This document shows positions 1 to 5,937 of a stretch of DNA of 5,937 bases, in pieces. Each line of letters opens with the position of its first letter. Position 1 is the first letter of the stretch. The translations under genes and the position numbers were made by a program. Origin of the DNA: Dactylosporangium aurantiacum (GTDB lineage Bacteria; Actinomycetota; Actinomycetes; Mycobacteriales; Micromonosporaceae); contig NZ_JNYJ01000114.1 of the NCBI RefSeq assembly GCF_000716715.1, positions 1-5,937 of the forward strand, in the 5' to 3' direction. Under the pieces are notes generated by a model. The model was given only the letters and a program-made list of their open reading frames with translations. It had not been told where the DNA came from and did not search any database.

Positions 1-1909
1 CGAACCGCACCGTGCCCCGCAACTGGTCCAACCAGTAACCCGGTTGCGTCACGTCGCCGGTGGAGGTGGTGGCAATCGGGATAACTGGTGGGTGGAACGA
101 CACCGTCGACAGCACCTCACGGAACGCCGCCAACATCCCGTCCATCCGCTCGGAATGGAACGCATGGCTCACCCGCAACCGCTTCGACTTCTCGAACCCG
201 GCCGCGACCTGCACGACCGCGTCCTCGTCGCCGGAGATCACCACCGCATCGGGGGCGTTGACGGCGGCGATCTCCGCACCGTCCACCAACGCATCGCGGA
301 CATCCGCTTCTGCCGCCTGGATCGCGATCATCGCGCCACCCGCCGGGAGCGCCTGCATCAGGCGGCCCCGCGCCTCGACGATCCTGCACGCGTCCGCCAG
401 GGACCACACCCCGGCCACATACGCCGCGGCCAGCTCACCGATCGAATGACCTACCAGGTGATCCGGCCGCAGGCCCCAGGACTCCAGGAGGCGGTACAGC
501 GCCACCTCGACGGCGAACAGCGCCGGCTGCGTCCACCGGGTCTCGTCCAACTCCGCGCCCTCGACCTCGCGCAGGCCCTCGATGCGCGCGCAGACCTCGT
601 CGTACGCCGCCGCGAAGACCGGGTACGCCCCGTACAGGCCGCGGCCCATCCCCGACCACTGCGCACCCTGGCCGGTGAACAGCATCGCCGTGCCGCCGTC
701 GGTCGCCGCGCCGCGGACCACGGTGTCGCCGAGCAGCACCGCCCGGTGGTCGAAGACCGTGCGGCCGGTGGCGAGGGAGTGGCCGACGTCGACCGGGTGC
801 AGGTCGGTGACCGCCCGCAGCCGGGCCACCTGCGCGTCGAGGGCCTCGGGGGTACGGGCCGACAGCGGCCACGGCACCACCGGCAACGCGGCGGGTCCGG
901 CGGGGGCGTCGACCGGTGCGGCCGCCTCGAGGATGACGTGCGCGTTGGTACCGGAGACGCCGAACGACGACACGGCGGCGCGGCGCGGCCGGTCGACCGC
1001 GGGCCAGGGTCGGGCCTCGGTGAGCAGCCGCACGGCGCCCGCGGACCAGTCGACGTGCGACGACGGGGCGGTGACGTGCAGGGTGCGGGGCATGGTGCCG
1101 TGGTGCAGCGCGAGGACCATCTTGATGATCCCGGCGACGCCGGCCGCGGCCTGGGTGTGGCCGATGTTCGACTTGACGGAGCCGAGCCACAGCGGTTCGT
1201 CGCGGTTCTGCCCGTACGTGGCGAGGAGCGCCTGCGCCTCGATGGGGTCGCCGAGGCTGGTGCCGGTGCCGTGCGCCTCGACGACGTCGACCTCGGTCGC
1301 GGCGACCCCGGCAGCGGCGAGCGCGGCGCGGATGACCCGCTGCTGGGCGGGGCCGTTCGGGGCGGTGAGGCCGTTGGAGGCGCCGTCCTGGTTGACGGCG
1401 GAGCCGCGGACGACGGCGAGGACCGGGTGGCCGTTGGCGAGCGCGTCGGAGAGCCGCTCCAGGAGCAGGACGCCGACGCCCTCGCCCCAGCCGGTGCCGT
1501 CGGCGTCGTCGGAGAACGCCTTGCACCGCCCGTCGACGGCCAGGCCACGCTGGCGGGAGAACTCGACGAACACGCCCGGGGTCGACATGACGGTGACCCC
1601 GCCGGCGAGCGCGAGCCGGCACTCGCCGCGGCGCAGCGCCTGCGTCGCGAGGTGCACGGCGACGAGCGACGCGGAGCACGCGGTGTCGACCGTGACGGCG
1701 GGTCCTTCGAGGCCGAACGTGTACGACAGGCGGCCGGAGACGACGCTGGCCGCGTTGCCGGTGCCGAGGTAGCCCTCGACGTTCTCCTCGGCGTGGGTGA
1801 GGAGGTTCAGGTACTCCTGGCCGTTGGTGCCGACGAACACGCCGGTGGCGGTGCCGCGCATGGCCCGCGGGTCGAGGCCGGCGCGTTCGAACACCTCCCA
1901 CGACGTCTC
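1..1909 (-). repeat. KS-AT paralogous repeat, copy in the downstream gene
   Basis: This copy aligns with the window's right part: positions 1-1522 match 4154-5675 at a constant offset of 4153, and 1648-1909 match 5676-5937 at an offset of 4028. Exact stretches include 1110-1174 (65 nt), 762-811 (50 nt) and 816-864 (49 nt). Positions 1523-1647 have no counterpart in the other copy. Such repeats are normal between modules of one PKS and reflect duplication and gene conversion. Confidence 0.9.
2..685 (-). other. Acyltransferase domain, malonyl-type, cut by window edge
   Basis: The AT begins near [12 protein letters not shown] and contains the nucleophilic Ser in GHSIGE (codon 445-443). The specificity motif is HAFH (codons 166-155), which in modular PKSs marks malonyl-CoA selection; methylmalonyl-specific ATs usually have YASH. 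The C-terminal part of the domain and the post-AT linker lie beyond position 1. Confidence 0.9.
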
Positions 1910-2290
1910 CAGCAGCAGCCGCTGCTGCGGGTCCATCGCCAGGGCCTCCCGCGGCGAGATGCCGAACAGGCCGGCGTCGAACGCGGCGGCGTCGTCGAGG
2001 AACCCGCCGACCCGGGTGTACGTGCTGCCCGGCCGGTCGGGGTCGTCGTCGAACAGGGCGTCGAGGTCCCAGCCGCGGTCGGCCGGGAAGTCGCCGATGG
2101 CGTCCCGGCCGTCGAGCAGCAGCTGCCACAGGTCCTGCGGTGACATGACGCCGCCCGGGAAGCGGCAGCCCATCGCCACGATCGCGATGGGCTCCTGCTG
2201 GGCGGCCTCCAGTTCCCGCAACCGCTGGCGGGTCTGGTGGAGGTCTCCGGTCACCCATTTCAGATAGTCCCGGAGTTTGTCCTCGTTCAT
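2..2290 (-). CDS. Modular type I PKS, N-terminal docking domain-KS-AT, 3' part outside window
   Basis: This gene begins the next PKS protein of the assembly line. ATG 2290-2288 is the first start codon after the upstream TGA and gives a charged helical docking segment ([32 protein letters not shown], residues 1-32), typical of DEBS-type N-terminal docking domains. The KS spans about residues 34-456, starting [14 protein letters not shown], with Cys205 in VDTACSAS, His340 in [12 protein letters not shown] and His378 in KSNIGH, so the full catalytic triad is present. A KS-AT linker follows, then the AT from about residue 537 ([12 protein letters not shown]) with Ser616 in GHSIGE and HAFH at 709-712, the signature of malonyl-CoA selectivity. 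The frame is open to the left edge, giving 763 codons and ending [12 protein letters not shown] before the AT is complete. Later domains cannot be seen. I found no in-frame stop in the stretches I translated and no TTA codon among the taa triplets I checked. Confidence 0.95.
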   Translation of the reverse strand, partial: MNEDKLRDYLKWVTGDLHQTRQRLRELEAAQQEPIAIVAMGCRFPGGVMSPQDLWQLLLDGRDAIGDFPADRGWDLDALFDDDPDRPGSTYTRVGGFLDDAAAFDAGLFGISPREALAMDPQQRLLLETSWEVFERAGLDPRAMRGTATGVFVGTNGQEYLNLLTHAEENVEGYLGTGNAASVVSGRLSYTFGLEGPAVTVDTACSASLVAVHLATQALRRGECRLALAGGVTVMSTPGVFVEFSRQRGLAVDGRCKAFSDDADGTGWGEGVGVLLLERLSDALANGHPVLAVVRGSAVNQDGASNGLTAPNGPAQQRVIRAALAAAGVAATEVDVVEAHGTGTSLGDPIEAQALLATYGQNRDEPLWLGSVKSNIGHTQAAAGVAGIIKMVLALHHGTMPRTLHVTAPSSHVDWSAGAVRLLTEARPWPAVDRPRRAAVSSFGVSGTNAHVILEAAAPVDAPAGPAALPVVPWPLSARTPEALDAQVARLRAVTDLHPVDVGHSLATGRTVFDHRAVLLGDTVVRGAATDGGTAMLFTGQGAQWSGMGRGLYGAYPVFAAAYDEVCARIEGLREVEGAELDETRWTQPALFAVEVALYRLLESWGLRPDHLVGHSIGELAAAYVAGVWSLADACRIVEARGRLMQALPAGGAMIAIQAAEADVRDALVDGAEIAAVNAPDAVVISGDEDAVVQVAAGFEKSKRLRVSHAFHSERMDGMLAAFREVLSTVSFHPPVIPIATTSTGDVTQPGYWLDQLRGTVRF
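922..2191 (-). other. Intact ketosynthase domain of the downstream PKS
   Basis: The KS catalyses decarboxylative Claisen condensation of the incoming chain with the malonyl unit on the ACP. Active-site Cys205 is encoded at 1678-1676, His340 at 1273-1271 and His378 at 1159-1157. The spacings of 135 and 38 residues fit extension-type KS domains. Cys, not Gln, at the nucleophile position argues for an elongation KS and not a loading KSQ. The segment [20 protein letters not shown], missing from the other KS in this window, is present here. Confidence 0.93.
2192..2290 (-). other. N-terminal docking domain of the downstream PKS
   Basis: Residues 1-33 form a predicted amphipathic, coiled-coil-prone helix with many Lys, Arg, Glu and Gln, directly before the KS start motif PIAIVAMG. 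In DEBS-like synthases such helices bind the C-terminal docking domain of the preceding protein. The family role is established; pairing with the upstream gene's tail is inferred from gene order. Confidence 0.85.
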
Positions 2291-2320
2291 GACAACCCCA
2301 CCCCGTCGCCCGGGCTCACC
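2291..2320 (-). promoter_or_regulatory. 30-nt intergenic spacer with weak ribosome binding sequence
   Basis: On the coding strand the spacer reads GGTGAGCC near the stop and GGGGTGGGGTTGTC just before ATG. The G-rich run 6-14 nt upstream is only a loose Shine-Dalgarno match; GGTGAG is closer to consensus but about 25 nt away. No promoter or hairpin terminator fits in 30 nt, so the two PKS genes are probably co-transcribed. The spacer is exactly ten codons with no ATG or GTG in frame, which settles ATG 2290 as the start. Confidence 0.5.
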
Positions 2321-2995
2321 TCATGACCGACCGAGTTCCTCGTGGATGAACGAGAAGAGCTCGTCGTCCGTCGCCGCATCGAACTGCAGTGAGGTGGCCG
2401 ATTCTGATTCCGCTGTGCGCGCCTTGTCGAGCTTCGAAAGCATCACATGCAGGCGGGTGCGCACGGCAGCGTGCAGGTCATCCTCTGGGGAAATCACCGA
2501 AATCAAGGATTCGACCTTGTCGAGGTCCGCGAGGATCGGTAGCTGGGGGTTTTCCGGTGCGCCGCCGGTCGCCTCGGTGTGCAGGTGGGCGGCGAGCGCG
2601 GCCGGGGTCGGGTAGTCGAACACGGCCGTGGCGGACACCTTGAGTCCGGTCCGGGCGGCGAGGCCGTTGCGGAACTCGACCGCGGTCAGGGAGTCGAACC
2701 CGAGGTCCCGGAACGCGTGGTCGGGCCCGACGAGCTCGGTGCCGCCGTGCCCGAGGACGGCCGCGGCGTGCCCCCGGACCAGGTCGAGCAGGCCGGGAAG
2801 GTCCCACTGTTCGCTGTGCCGCGGCGGGACGGGCGGCGCGTACAACCCGTCGAGCAGCGGCGCCGGCCGGTTGGTGGTGAACGCGGGCCCGAACGTGTCC
2901 CAGTCGATGTCGGCGACGATGACGCTGCCGCCGGTGACGCGACCCAGTGCGGTGACGGCGGTGGCGGGGTGCATGGGGCGGACGCCGCCGCGGTC
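2321..2995 (-). CDS. KR C-terminal end, ACP and C-terminal docking domain (third open segment of the broken PKS gene)
   Basis: This segment starts in frame at the KR tail motif RGGVRPM (codons 2992-2972), followed by [24 protein letters not shown], typical of the end of a KR and the KR-ACP linker. The ACP follows, with its phosphopantetheine attachment motif [10 protein letters not shown] (Ser codon 2692-2690), and then a tail of about 80 residues rich in acidic and hydrophobic positions ending [15 protein letters not shown], which resembles C-terminal docking domains of actinobacterial PKSs. The ATG at 2974-2972 is the first possible start, but it sits inside KR sequence, so this is the remainder of the upstream gene and not an independent ACP gene. 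The stop is TGA at 2323-2321. Confidence 0.8.
   Translation of the reverse strand, partial: DRGGVRPMHPATAVTALGRVTGGSVIVADIDWDTFGPAFTTNRPAPLLDGLYAPPVPPRHSEQWDLPGLLDLVRGHAAAVLGHGGTELVGPDHAFRDLGFDSLTAVEFRNGLAARTGLKVSATAVFDYPTPAALAAHLHTEATGGAPENPQLPILADLDKVESLISVISPEDDLHAAVRTRLHVMLSKLDKARTAESESATSLQFDAATDDELFSFIHEELGRS
2324..2560 (-). other. C-terminal docking domain
   Basis: About 80 residues follow the ACP, including [29 protein letters not shown] and the terminal [15 protein letters not shown]. Predicted helices followed by a short acidic/hydrophobic terminal helix are the layout of DEBS-type C-terminal docking domains, which dimerise and then bind the N-terminal coiled coil of the next PKS. 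Its presence shows that the gene truly ends here and that the chain passes to another polypeptide, presumably the one encoded 30 nt downstream. Confidence 0.85.
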
Positions 2996-5675
2996 TGGTC
3001 GCGGCGTCGAGGTGGCGGGCGCCGTCGACCTTGGCCGCCATCACCGCCGCGATCCGCTCCGGCGTCAACGCGTCCACGGTGCCGTCGTCGAGGATGCCGG
3101 CGGCGTGAATGACCGCGTTCGGCGCGTACTCGTCGAGCAGCCGATTTACGGTCGCGGCGTCGGTGATGTCGCCGGCGACCACCTCCACCCCTGGGAGGTC
3201 CAGGGTGAGCGCGTCGGGGCCGCGGCGGCTGACCAGCACGATCCTGGACGCGCCCTGGGCGTTGAGCCACTTCGCCACGTGGGTACCGAGGGCACCGGTA
3301 CCGCCGGTGACCAGCACCGTGCCCCGCGGCTGCCACCCGTTCGTAGCCGCCGCCCGGATCAGGCGCCGGGCATGAGCGACGCCACCGCGGATCGTCACCT
3401 GGTCCTCAACCCCGCCGAGCACGGCGGGCAGCAACGCCACGCCTGCGTCGTCGACGTCTACCAGGCCGCCCCACCGGTCCGGGTGCTCCAGAGCGACGAC
3501 CCGGCCCAGGCCCCAGACCGCGCGCTGGGCGGGGTCGGTGGCCGCGCCCCGGGTCACGCACCACATCGGCGCGTCGACGGTCTGTGCCATCGTGAGTGCT
3601 TCGGCGGCGTCGGCGGGCAGGGCCACCACGCCGGCGAACGGTCCCTCCCCCGGCGGGTCTTCGCCGACCACTGTCGCGCCGGCGGCGGTCAGTGCCGCTG
3701 CGACGGCTTCGGATCGGTCGCCGAGGACGAGCCAGGTGCCGGTCAGGGTCGCGGGGCGGGCCGGTAGCGGCGTCCACTCCTCGCGGTACAGCCAACGGTC
3801 CACAGTGGACCTGCGGTGCCGCCAGCTGCGCAGCGTGTCGAGGTCGCCGGAGTCGACGGCGGCCCAGAACTCGGCGTCCGGTCGGACCGTGTGGCGGACC
3901 GTCGGCCAGTACCGCTGCCGGTCGAAGGCGTACGTGGGAAGGTCCACGCGCCGCCCGCCGGCCAGGATCGCGGTCCAGTCCGGGGACCAGCCGTCGACGT
4001 GAGCCCGGGCGACGGCGGTCATCAGGGTGGTGGGTTCGTCGCGTCCCTTCCGCATCGCCGGGATGCCGTCGACCAGCGCGGACAGCACCCCGTCCGGACC
4101 AACCTCCAGGAACCTCGTCACGCCCTTGGCTTTGAGGGTCTCGACGGCGTCGGCGAACCGGACGGCACTTCGCAACTGGTCCAACCAGTAGTCCACAGTG
4201 GTGAGGTCACCGGTGGAGGTGGTGGCGATCGGGATCACCGGCGGGTGGAACGTGACCGTTGACAGGACGTCGCGGAACGCGTCGAGCATGCCGTCCATCC
4301 GCGCGGAGTGGAACGCGTGGCTGACCCGCAGGCGCTTCGTCTTGTCGAACCGCGCGGCGACCGCTGTCACCGCGTCCTCGTCGCCGGAGATGACGATCGC
4401 GTCCGGGGCGTTGACCGCGGCGATCTCGGCGCCGTCGACCAACGCGTTGCGAACATCCTCCTCGGCCGCTTGGATCGCGATCATCGCGCCGCCCACCGGG
4501 AGCGCCTGCATCAACCGGCCGCGCGCCGCCACGATCTTGCACGCGTCGTCCAGGGACCACACGCCGGCCACGTGCGCGGCGGCCAGCTCGCCGATCGAGT
4601 GGCCCACCAGGAAGTCCGGGCGCAGACCCCACGACTCCAGCAACCGGAAGACCGCCACCTCCACCGCGAACAACGCCGGCTGCGTCCACCGCGTCTCATC
4701 CAGCAGATCGCCCTCGACCTCGCGCAGACCCTCGATCCGCGCACACACCTCGTCGTACGCCGCCGCGAACACCGGATACGCGGCGTACAGGCCGCGGCCC
4801 ATCCCCGACCACTGCGCGCCCTGGCCGGTGAACAGCATCGCCGACGCGCCGTCGGTGGTTTGCCCCCGGACGATCGTGTCGCCGAGGAGCACGGCGCGGT
4901 GGTCGAACGCCGTCCGGCCGGTGGCGAGGGAGTGGCCGACGTCGACCGGGTGCAGGTCGGTGACGGTGCGCAGCCGGGCCACCTGCGCGTCGAGGGCCTC
5001 GGGGGTACGGGCCGACACCGGCCACGGCACCACCGGCGGCGTCTTCGGTTCGACGGTCGGTTCGGCCGGCGGCGCCTCTTCGAGGATGACGTGGGCGTTG
5101 GTGCCGGAGATGCCGAACGACGACACGCCGGCGCGGCGGGGCCGGTCGGTGGCGAGCCACGGCCTGGCCTCGGTGAGGACCTCGACCGCACCGGACGTCC
5201 AGTCGACGTGTGAGGACGGCGCGGTGACGTGCAGGGTGCGGGGCAGGGTGCGGTGTCGCAGGGCGAGGACCATCTTGATGATCCCGGCGACGCCGGCCGC
5301 GGCCTGGGTGTGGCCGATGTTCGACTTCACCGACCCGAGCCACAGCGGCTCGGCGCGGTCCTGCCCGTACGTGGCGAGCAGCGCCTGCGCCTCGATCGGG
5401 TCGCCGAGGCTGGTGCCGGTGCCGTGCGCCTCGACCGCGTCCACATCAGCGGGTTCGAGGTCCGCGGCGGCGAGCGCGGCCCGGATCACCCGCTGCTGCG
5501 ACGGACCGTTCGGGGCCGTAAGGCCGTTGGACGCGCCGTCCTGGTTCACCGCCGAACCCTTCACCACCGCCAGGATCGGGTGGCCGTTGGCGACGGCGTC
5601 CGACAGCCGCTCCACCAGGAGCAGACCGACGCCCTCACCCCAACCGGTGCCGTCCGCGTCATCCGAGAACGCCTT
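2478..5675 (-). CDS. KS C-terminal half, AT and truncated KR (second open segment of the broken PKS gene)
   Basis: Native sequence resumes at Lys (codon 5675-5673) with [15 protein letters not shown]. It continues through the KS histidines (EAHGTG, His at 5426-5424; KSNIGH, His at 5312-5310), a KS-AT linker, a malonyl-type AT, the post-AT linker ([12 protein letters not shown], about 3941-3905) and the KR up to GARHLDAAT at about 2997. From about 2994 the frame is out of phase and produces an Arg/Pro/His-rich tail to a stop at 2478, which is not PKS-like. About 894 codons are native. The first start-like codon is the GTG at 5615-5613, but it lies inside the KS, so independent initiation would not give a functional KS. 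I read this as an internal piece of a larger gene and not as a separate gene. Confidence 0.8.
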   Translation of the reverse strand, partial: KAFSDDADGTGWGEGVGLLLVERLSDAVANGHPILAVVKGSAVNQDGASNGLTAPNGPSQQRVIRAALAAADLEPADVDAVEAHGTGTSLGDPIEAQALLATYGQDRAEPLWLGSVKSNIGHTQAAAGVAGIIKMVLALRHRTLPRTLHVTAPSSHVDWTSGAVEVLTEARPWLATDRPRRAGVSSFGISGTNAHVILEEAPPAEPTVEPKTPPVVPWPVSARTPEALDAQVARLRTVTDLHPVDVGHSLATGRTAFDHRAVLLGDTIVRGQTTDGASAMLFTGQGAQWSGMGRGLYAAYPVFAAAYDEVCARIEGLREVEGDLLDETRWTQPALFAVEVAVFRLLESWGLRPDFLVGHSIGELAAAHVAGVWSLDDACKIVAARGRLMQALPVGGAMIAIQAAEEDVRNALVDGAEIAAVNAPDAIVISGDEDAVTAVAARFDKTKRLRVSHAFHSARMDGMLDAFRDVLSTVTFHPPVIPIATTSTGDLTTVDYWLDQLRSAVRFADAVETLKAKGVTRFLEVGPDGVLSALVDGIPAMRKGRDEPTTLMTAVARAHVDGWSPDWTAILAGGRRVDLPTYAFDRQRYWPTVRHTVRPDAEFWAAVDSGDLDTLRSWRHRRSTVDRWLYREEWTPLPARPATLTGTWLVLGDRSEAVAAALTAAGATVVGEDPPGEGPFAGVVALPADAAEALTMAQTVDAPMWCVTRGAATDPAQRAVWGLGRVVALEHPDRWGGLVDVDDAGVALLPAVLGGVEDQVTIRGGVAHARRLIRAAATNGWQPRGTVLVTGGTGALGTHVAKWLNAQGASRIVLVSRRGPDALTLDLPGVEVVAGDITDAATVNRLLDEYAPNAVIHAAGILDDGTVDALTPERIAAVMAAKVDGARHLDAATRPRRRPPHAPRHRRHRTGSRHRRQRHRRRHRLGHVRARVHHQPAGAAARRVVRAARPAAAQRTVGPSRPARPGPGARRGRPRARRHRARRARPRVPGPRVRLPDRGRVPQRPRRPDRTQGVRHGRVRLPDPGRARRPPAHRGDRRRTGKPPATDPRGPRQGRILDFGDFPRG
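2575..2840 (-). other. Acyl carrier protein domain
   Basis: The domain runs from about [17 protein letters not shown] to [13 protein letters not shown]. The phosphopantetheinyl Ser lies in [13 protein letters not shown] (Ser codon 2692-2690), matching the canonical [13 protein letters not shown] motif of modular PKS ACPs. It would carry the growing chain to the KS of the downstream protein. The domain looks intact in its own frame but is out of phase with the KS-AT-KR upstream. Confidence 0.93.
2972..3800 (-). other. Ketoreductase domain, B-type motif, with internal deletion
   Basis: The structural subdomain starts near [10 protein letters not shown] (about 3797-3768). The NADPH-binding glycine motif TGGTGALG is at 3308-3285. 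[14 protein letters not shown] carries the LDD fingerprint (3092-3084) of B-type KRs, which give D-configured hydroxyls. The conserved Lys of AAKVDGA is at 3032-3030. After GARHLDAAT the next recognisable residues are RGGVRPM. The usual block holding the catalytic Ser (FSS-type motif), the catalytic Tyr and Asn (NYAAANA-type motif) and the WG region is absent, about 70-80 residues by family expectation. As written the KR cannot be active. Confidence 0.85.
3905..4845 (-). other. Acyltransferase domain, malonyl-type, with post-AT linker
   Basis: The complete AT runs from about [12 protein letters not shown] (near 4838) through [14 protein letters not shown] (Ser codon 4598-4596) and [13 protein letters not shown] (HAFH codons 4319-4308) to the linker [12 protein letters not shown] at about 3941-3905. 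HAFH predicts malonyl-CoA, so this module would add an unbranched two-carbon unit. It aligns with the AT of the downstream gene at an offset of 4153 bp without net gaps. Confidence 0.92.
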
Positions 5676-5937
5676 CGAGGTGCAGCGCGACCAGCGACGC
5701 CGAGCACGCCGTGTCGACCGTGACGGCCGGTCCTTCGAGGCCGAACGTGTACGAGATCCGTCCGGACGCGACGCTGGCCGCGTTGCCGGTGCCGAGGTAG
5801 CCCTCGACGTGCTCCTCGGCCGCGGCGAGGACCGTCGGGTAGTCCTGGCCGTTGGTGCCGACGAACACGCCGGTCGCGCTGCCTTTGAGGGTGGCCGGGT
5901 CGATCCCGGCGCGTTCGAACACCTCCCACGACGTCTC
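4154..5937 (-). repeat. KS-AT paralogous repeat, copy in the upstream gene with 125-nt gap
   Basis: This is the partner of the copy at 1-1909. Examples of identical runs are 5263-5327, 4915-4964 and 4969-5017. It lacks the equivalent of 1523-1647, giving a clean break at 5675/5676. The KS-AT linker differs in sequence ([14 protein letters not shown] against [14 protein letters not shown]) but keeps the same length. Confidence 0.9.
5659..5937 (-). CDS. KS N-terminal fragment (first open segment of the broken PKS gene)
   Basis: The segment is open from the right edge, starting [11 protein letters not shown], and runs through the KS active-site region. The nucleophile motif [11 protein letters not shown] has its Cys codon at 5706-5704. 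After [10 protein letters not shown] (last native codon 5679-5677) the frame yields only EGVLG and a TGA at 5661-5659. The intact sister KS at the same place continues with 42 further residues (ATQALRRG to VDGRC) before KAFSDDADG. The 87 native codons match the sister KS closely, so this is real PKS coding sequence cut short and not a spurious ORF. The true start lies beyond position 5937. Confidence 0.8.
   Translation of the reverse strand, partial: ETSWEVFERAGIDPATLKGSATGVFVGTNGQDYPTVLAAAEEHVEGYLGTGNAASVASGRISYTFGLEGPAVTVDTACSASLVALHLEGVLG

Larger units (their letters stand above)
2321..5937 (-). pseudogene. Modular type I PKS gene, KS-AT-KR-ACP module, twice frameshifted, 5' end outside window
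   Basis: This is the 3' part of a large type I PKS gene encoding one elongation module. Domains in order are KS (entered at about residue 120 of a typical KS), AT, KR, ACP and a C-terminal docking domain, ending in TGA at 2323-2321. No dehydratase or enoylreductase lies between AT and KR; only a short linker of the kind seen in KR-only modules is present. The reading frame breaks at 5675/5676 in the KS and at about 2993-2999 in the KR. At both points conserved residues are missing as well as the frame shifting, so these are deletions and not single-base errors. Read literally, no protein joins KS, AT, KR and ACP, and the module would be dead. The flanking sequence is otherwise undecayed, with intact catalytic motifs in KS, AT and ACP, so assembly collapse or a very recent event is possible. 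If whole, the enzyme would add a malonyl extender and reduce the beta-keto group. It lies 30 nt upstream of the next PKS gene and is presumably co-transcribed with it. Confidence 0.85.

Noticed and set aside
451..1548. A second overlapping minus-strand frame and its plus-strand counterpart (582-1772).
   Set aside because: Both are low-complexity Ser/Arg/Pro/Thr translations out of phase with the PKS frame, with no family match that I can see.
44..2143. A 699-codon open frame on the plus strand.
   Set aside because: It is antisense to the downstream PKS gene and rich in Arg, Gly, Ala and His with no recognisable domain. Long antisense frames are expected in GC-rich codon-biased DNA.
435..2258. 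A 607-codon minus-strand frame overlapping the KS-AT of the downstream gene.
   Set aside because: It is an out-of-phase shadow, an Arg/Pro-rich translation without PKS motifs. The true frame starts at 2290 and shows all KS and AT motifs.
2972..3035. An independent small ACP gene starting at ATG 2974.
   Set aside because: The sequence before and after this ATG is KR tail ([13 protein letters not shown]), so it is internal to the PKS. No ribosome binding site is needed or convincing there.
3768..3941. A possible dehydratase between AT and KR.
   Set aside because: Only about 35-60 residues of linker separate the AT end from the KR start, and no HxxxGxxxxP motif is present.
4308..5213. Plus-strand frame of 301 codons over the upstream KS-AT, and similar ones at 2628-3767 and 5229-5723.
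   Set aside because: These are mirror-image shadows of the PKS. The one at 4308-5213 resembles the 44-2143 frame only because the underlying KS-AT DNA is repeated.
5660..5690. Programmed ribosomal frameshifting as the explanation for the KS frame change.
   Set aside because: There is no slippery heptamer, and about 42 conserved residues are missing, which frameshifting cannot restore.
1..5937. A new type of system such as a defence island, retron, CRISPR array, RNA gene or mobile element.
   Set aside because: Virtually the whole window is accounted for by two PKS genes. I saw no inverted-repeat ends, transposase, spacer array or tRNA-like sequence.

Overview
The window is a piece of a modular type I polyketide synthase (PKS) locus from a high-GC actinomycete, probably in the Streptomyces or Micromonosporaceae range. 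I cannot fix the genus, and I do not recognise the exact cluster or its product. All genuine coding sequence is on the minus strand, so the biology reads from position 5937 down to position 1.

The upstream gene enters at the right edge inside a ketosynthase (KS) and ends at the TGA at 2323-2321. Its domain order is KS (partial) - malonyl-type acyltransferase (AT) - B-type ketoreductase (KR), no dehydratase or enoylreductase - acyl carrier protein (ACP) - C-terminal docking domain. As written it is broken twice. One lesion is at 5675/5676 in the KS: 125 nt are missing relative to the sister module and the frame changes. The other is at about 2993-2999 in the KR: the segment carrying the catalytic Ser and Tyr is absent and the frame changes again. 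The gene therefore falls into three open segments, 5937-5677, 5675 to about 2994, and about 2995-2321.

Thirty bases further on, in the same phase as the preceding stop, the next PKS gene starts at ATG 2290. It is intact as far as the window goes (763 codons): N-terminal docking helix, complete KS (Cys205, His340, His378) and most of a malonyl-type AT (Ser616, HAFH 709-712), running off the left edge.

The two KS-AT units are close paralogues that align without net gaps at an offset of 4153 bp (positions 1-1522 with 4154-5675). Exact runs reach 65 nt. Beyond the KS lesion the offset becomes 4028.

The two proteins should act consecutively on one assembly line. The docking helix at the end of the first would recruit the start of the second, passing on the chain that the first module had extended with malonate and, if its KR were whole, reduced to a D-configured beta-hydroxyl. 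I see no RNA genes, mobile elements, CRISPR arrays, promoters or terminators. The most notable observation is the double in-gene deletion, which is either real decay or rearrangement or, quite plausibly, a mis-assembly or cloning artefact in repetitive PKS DNA.
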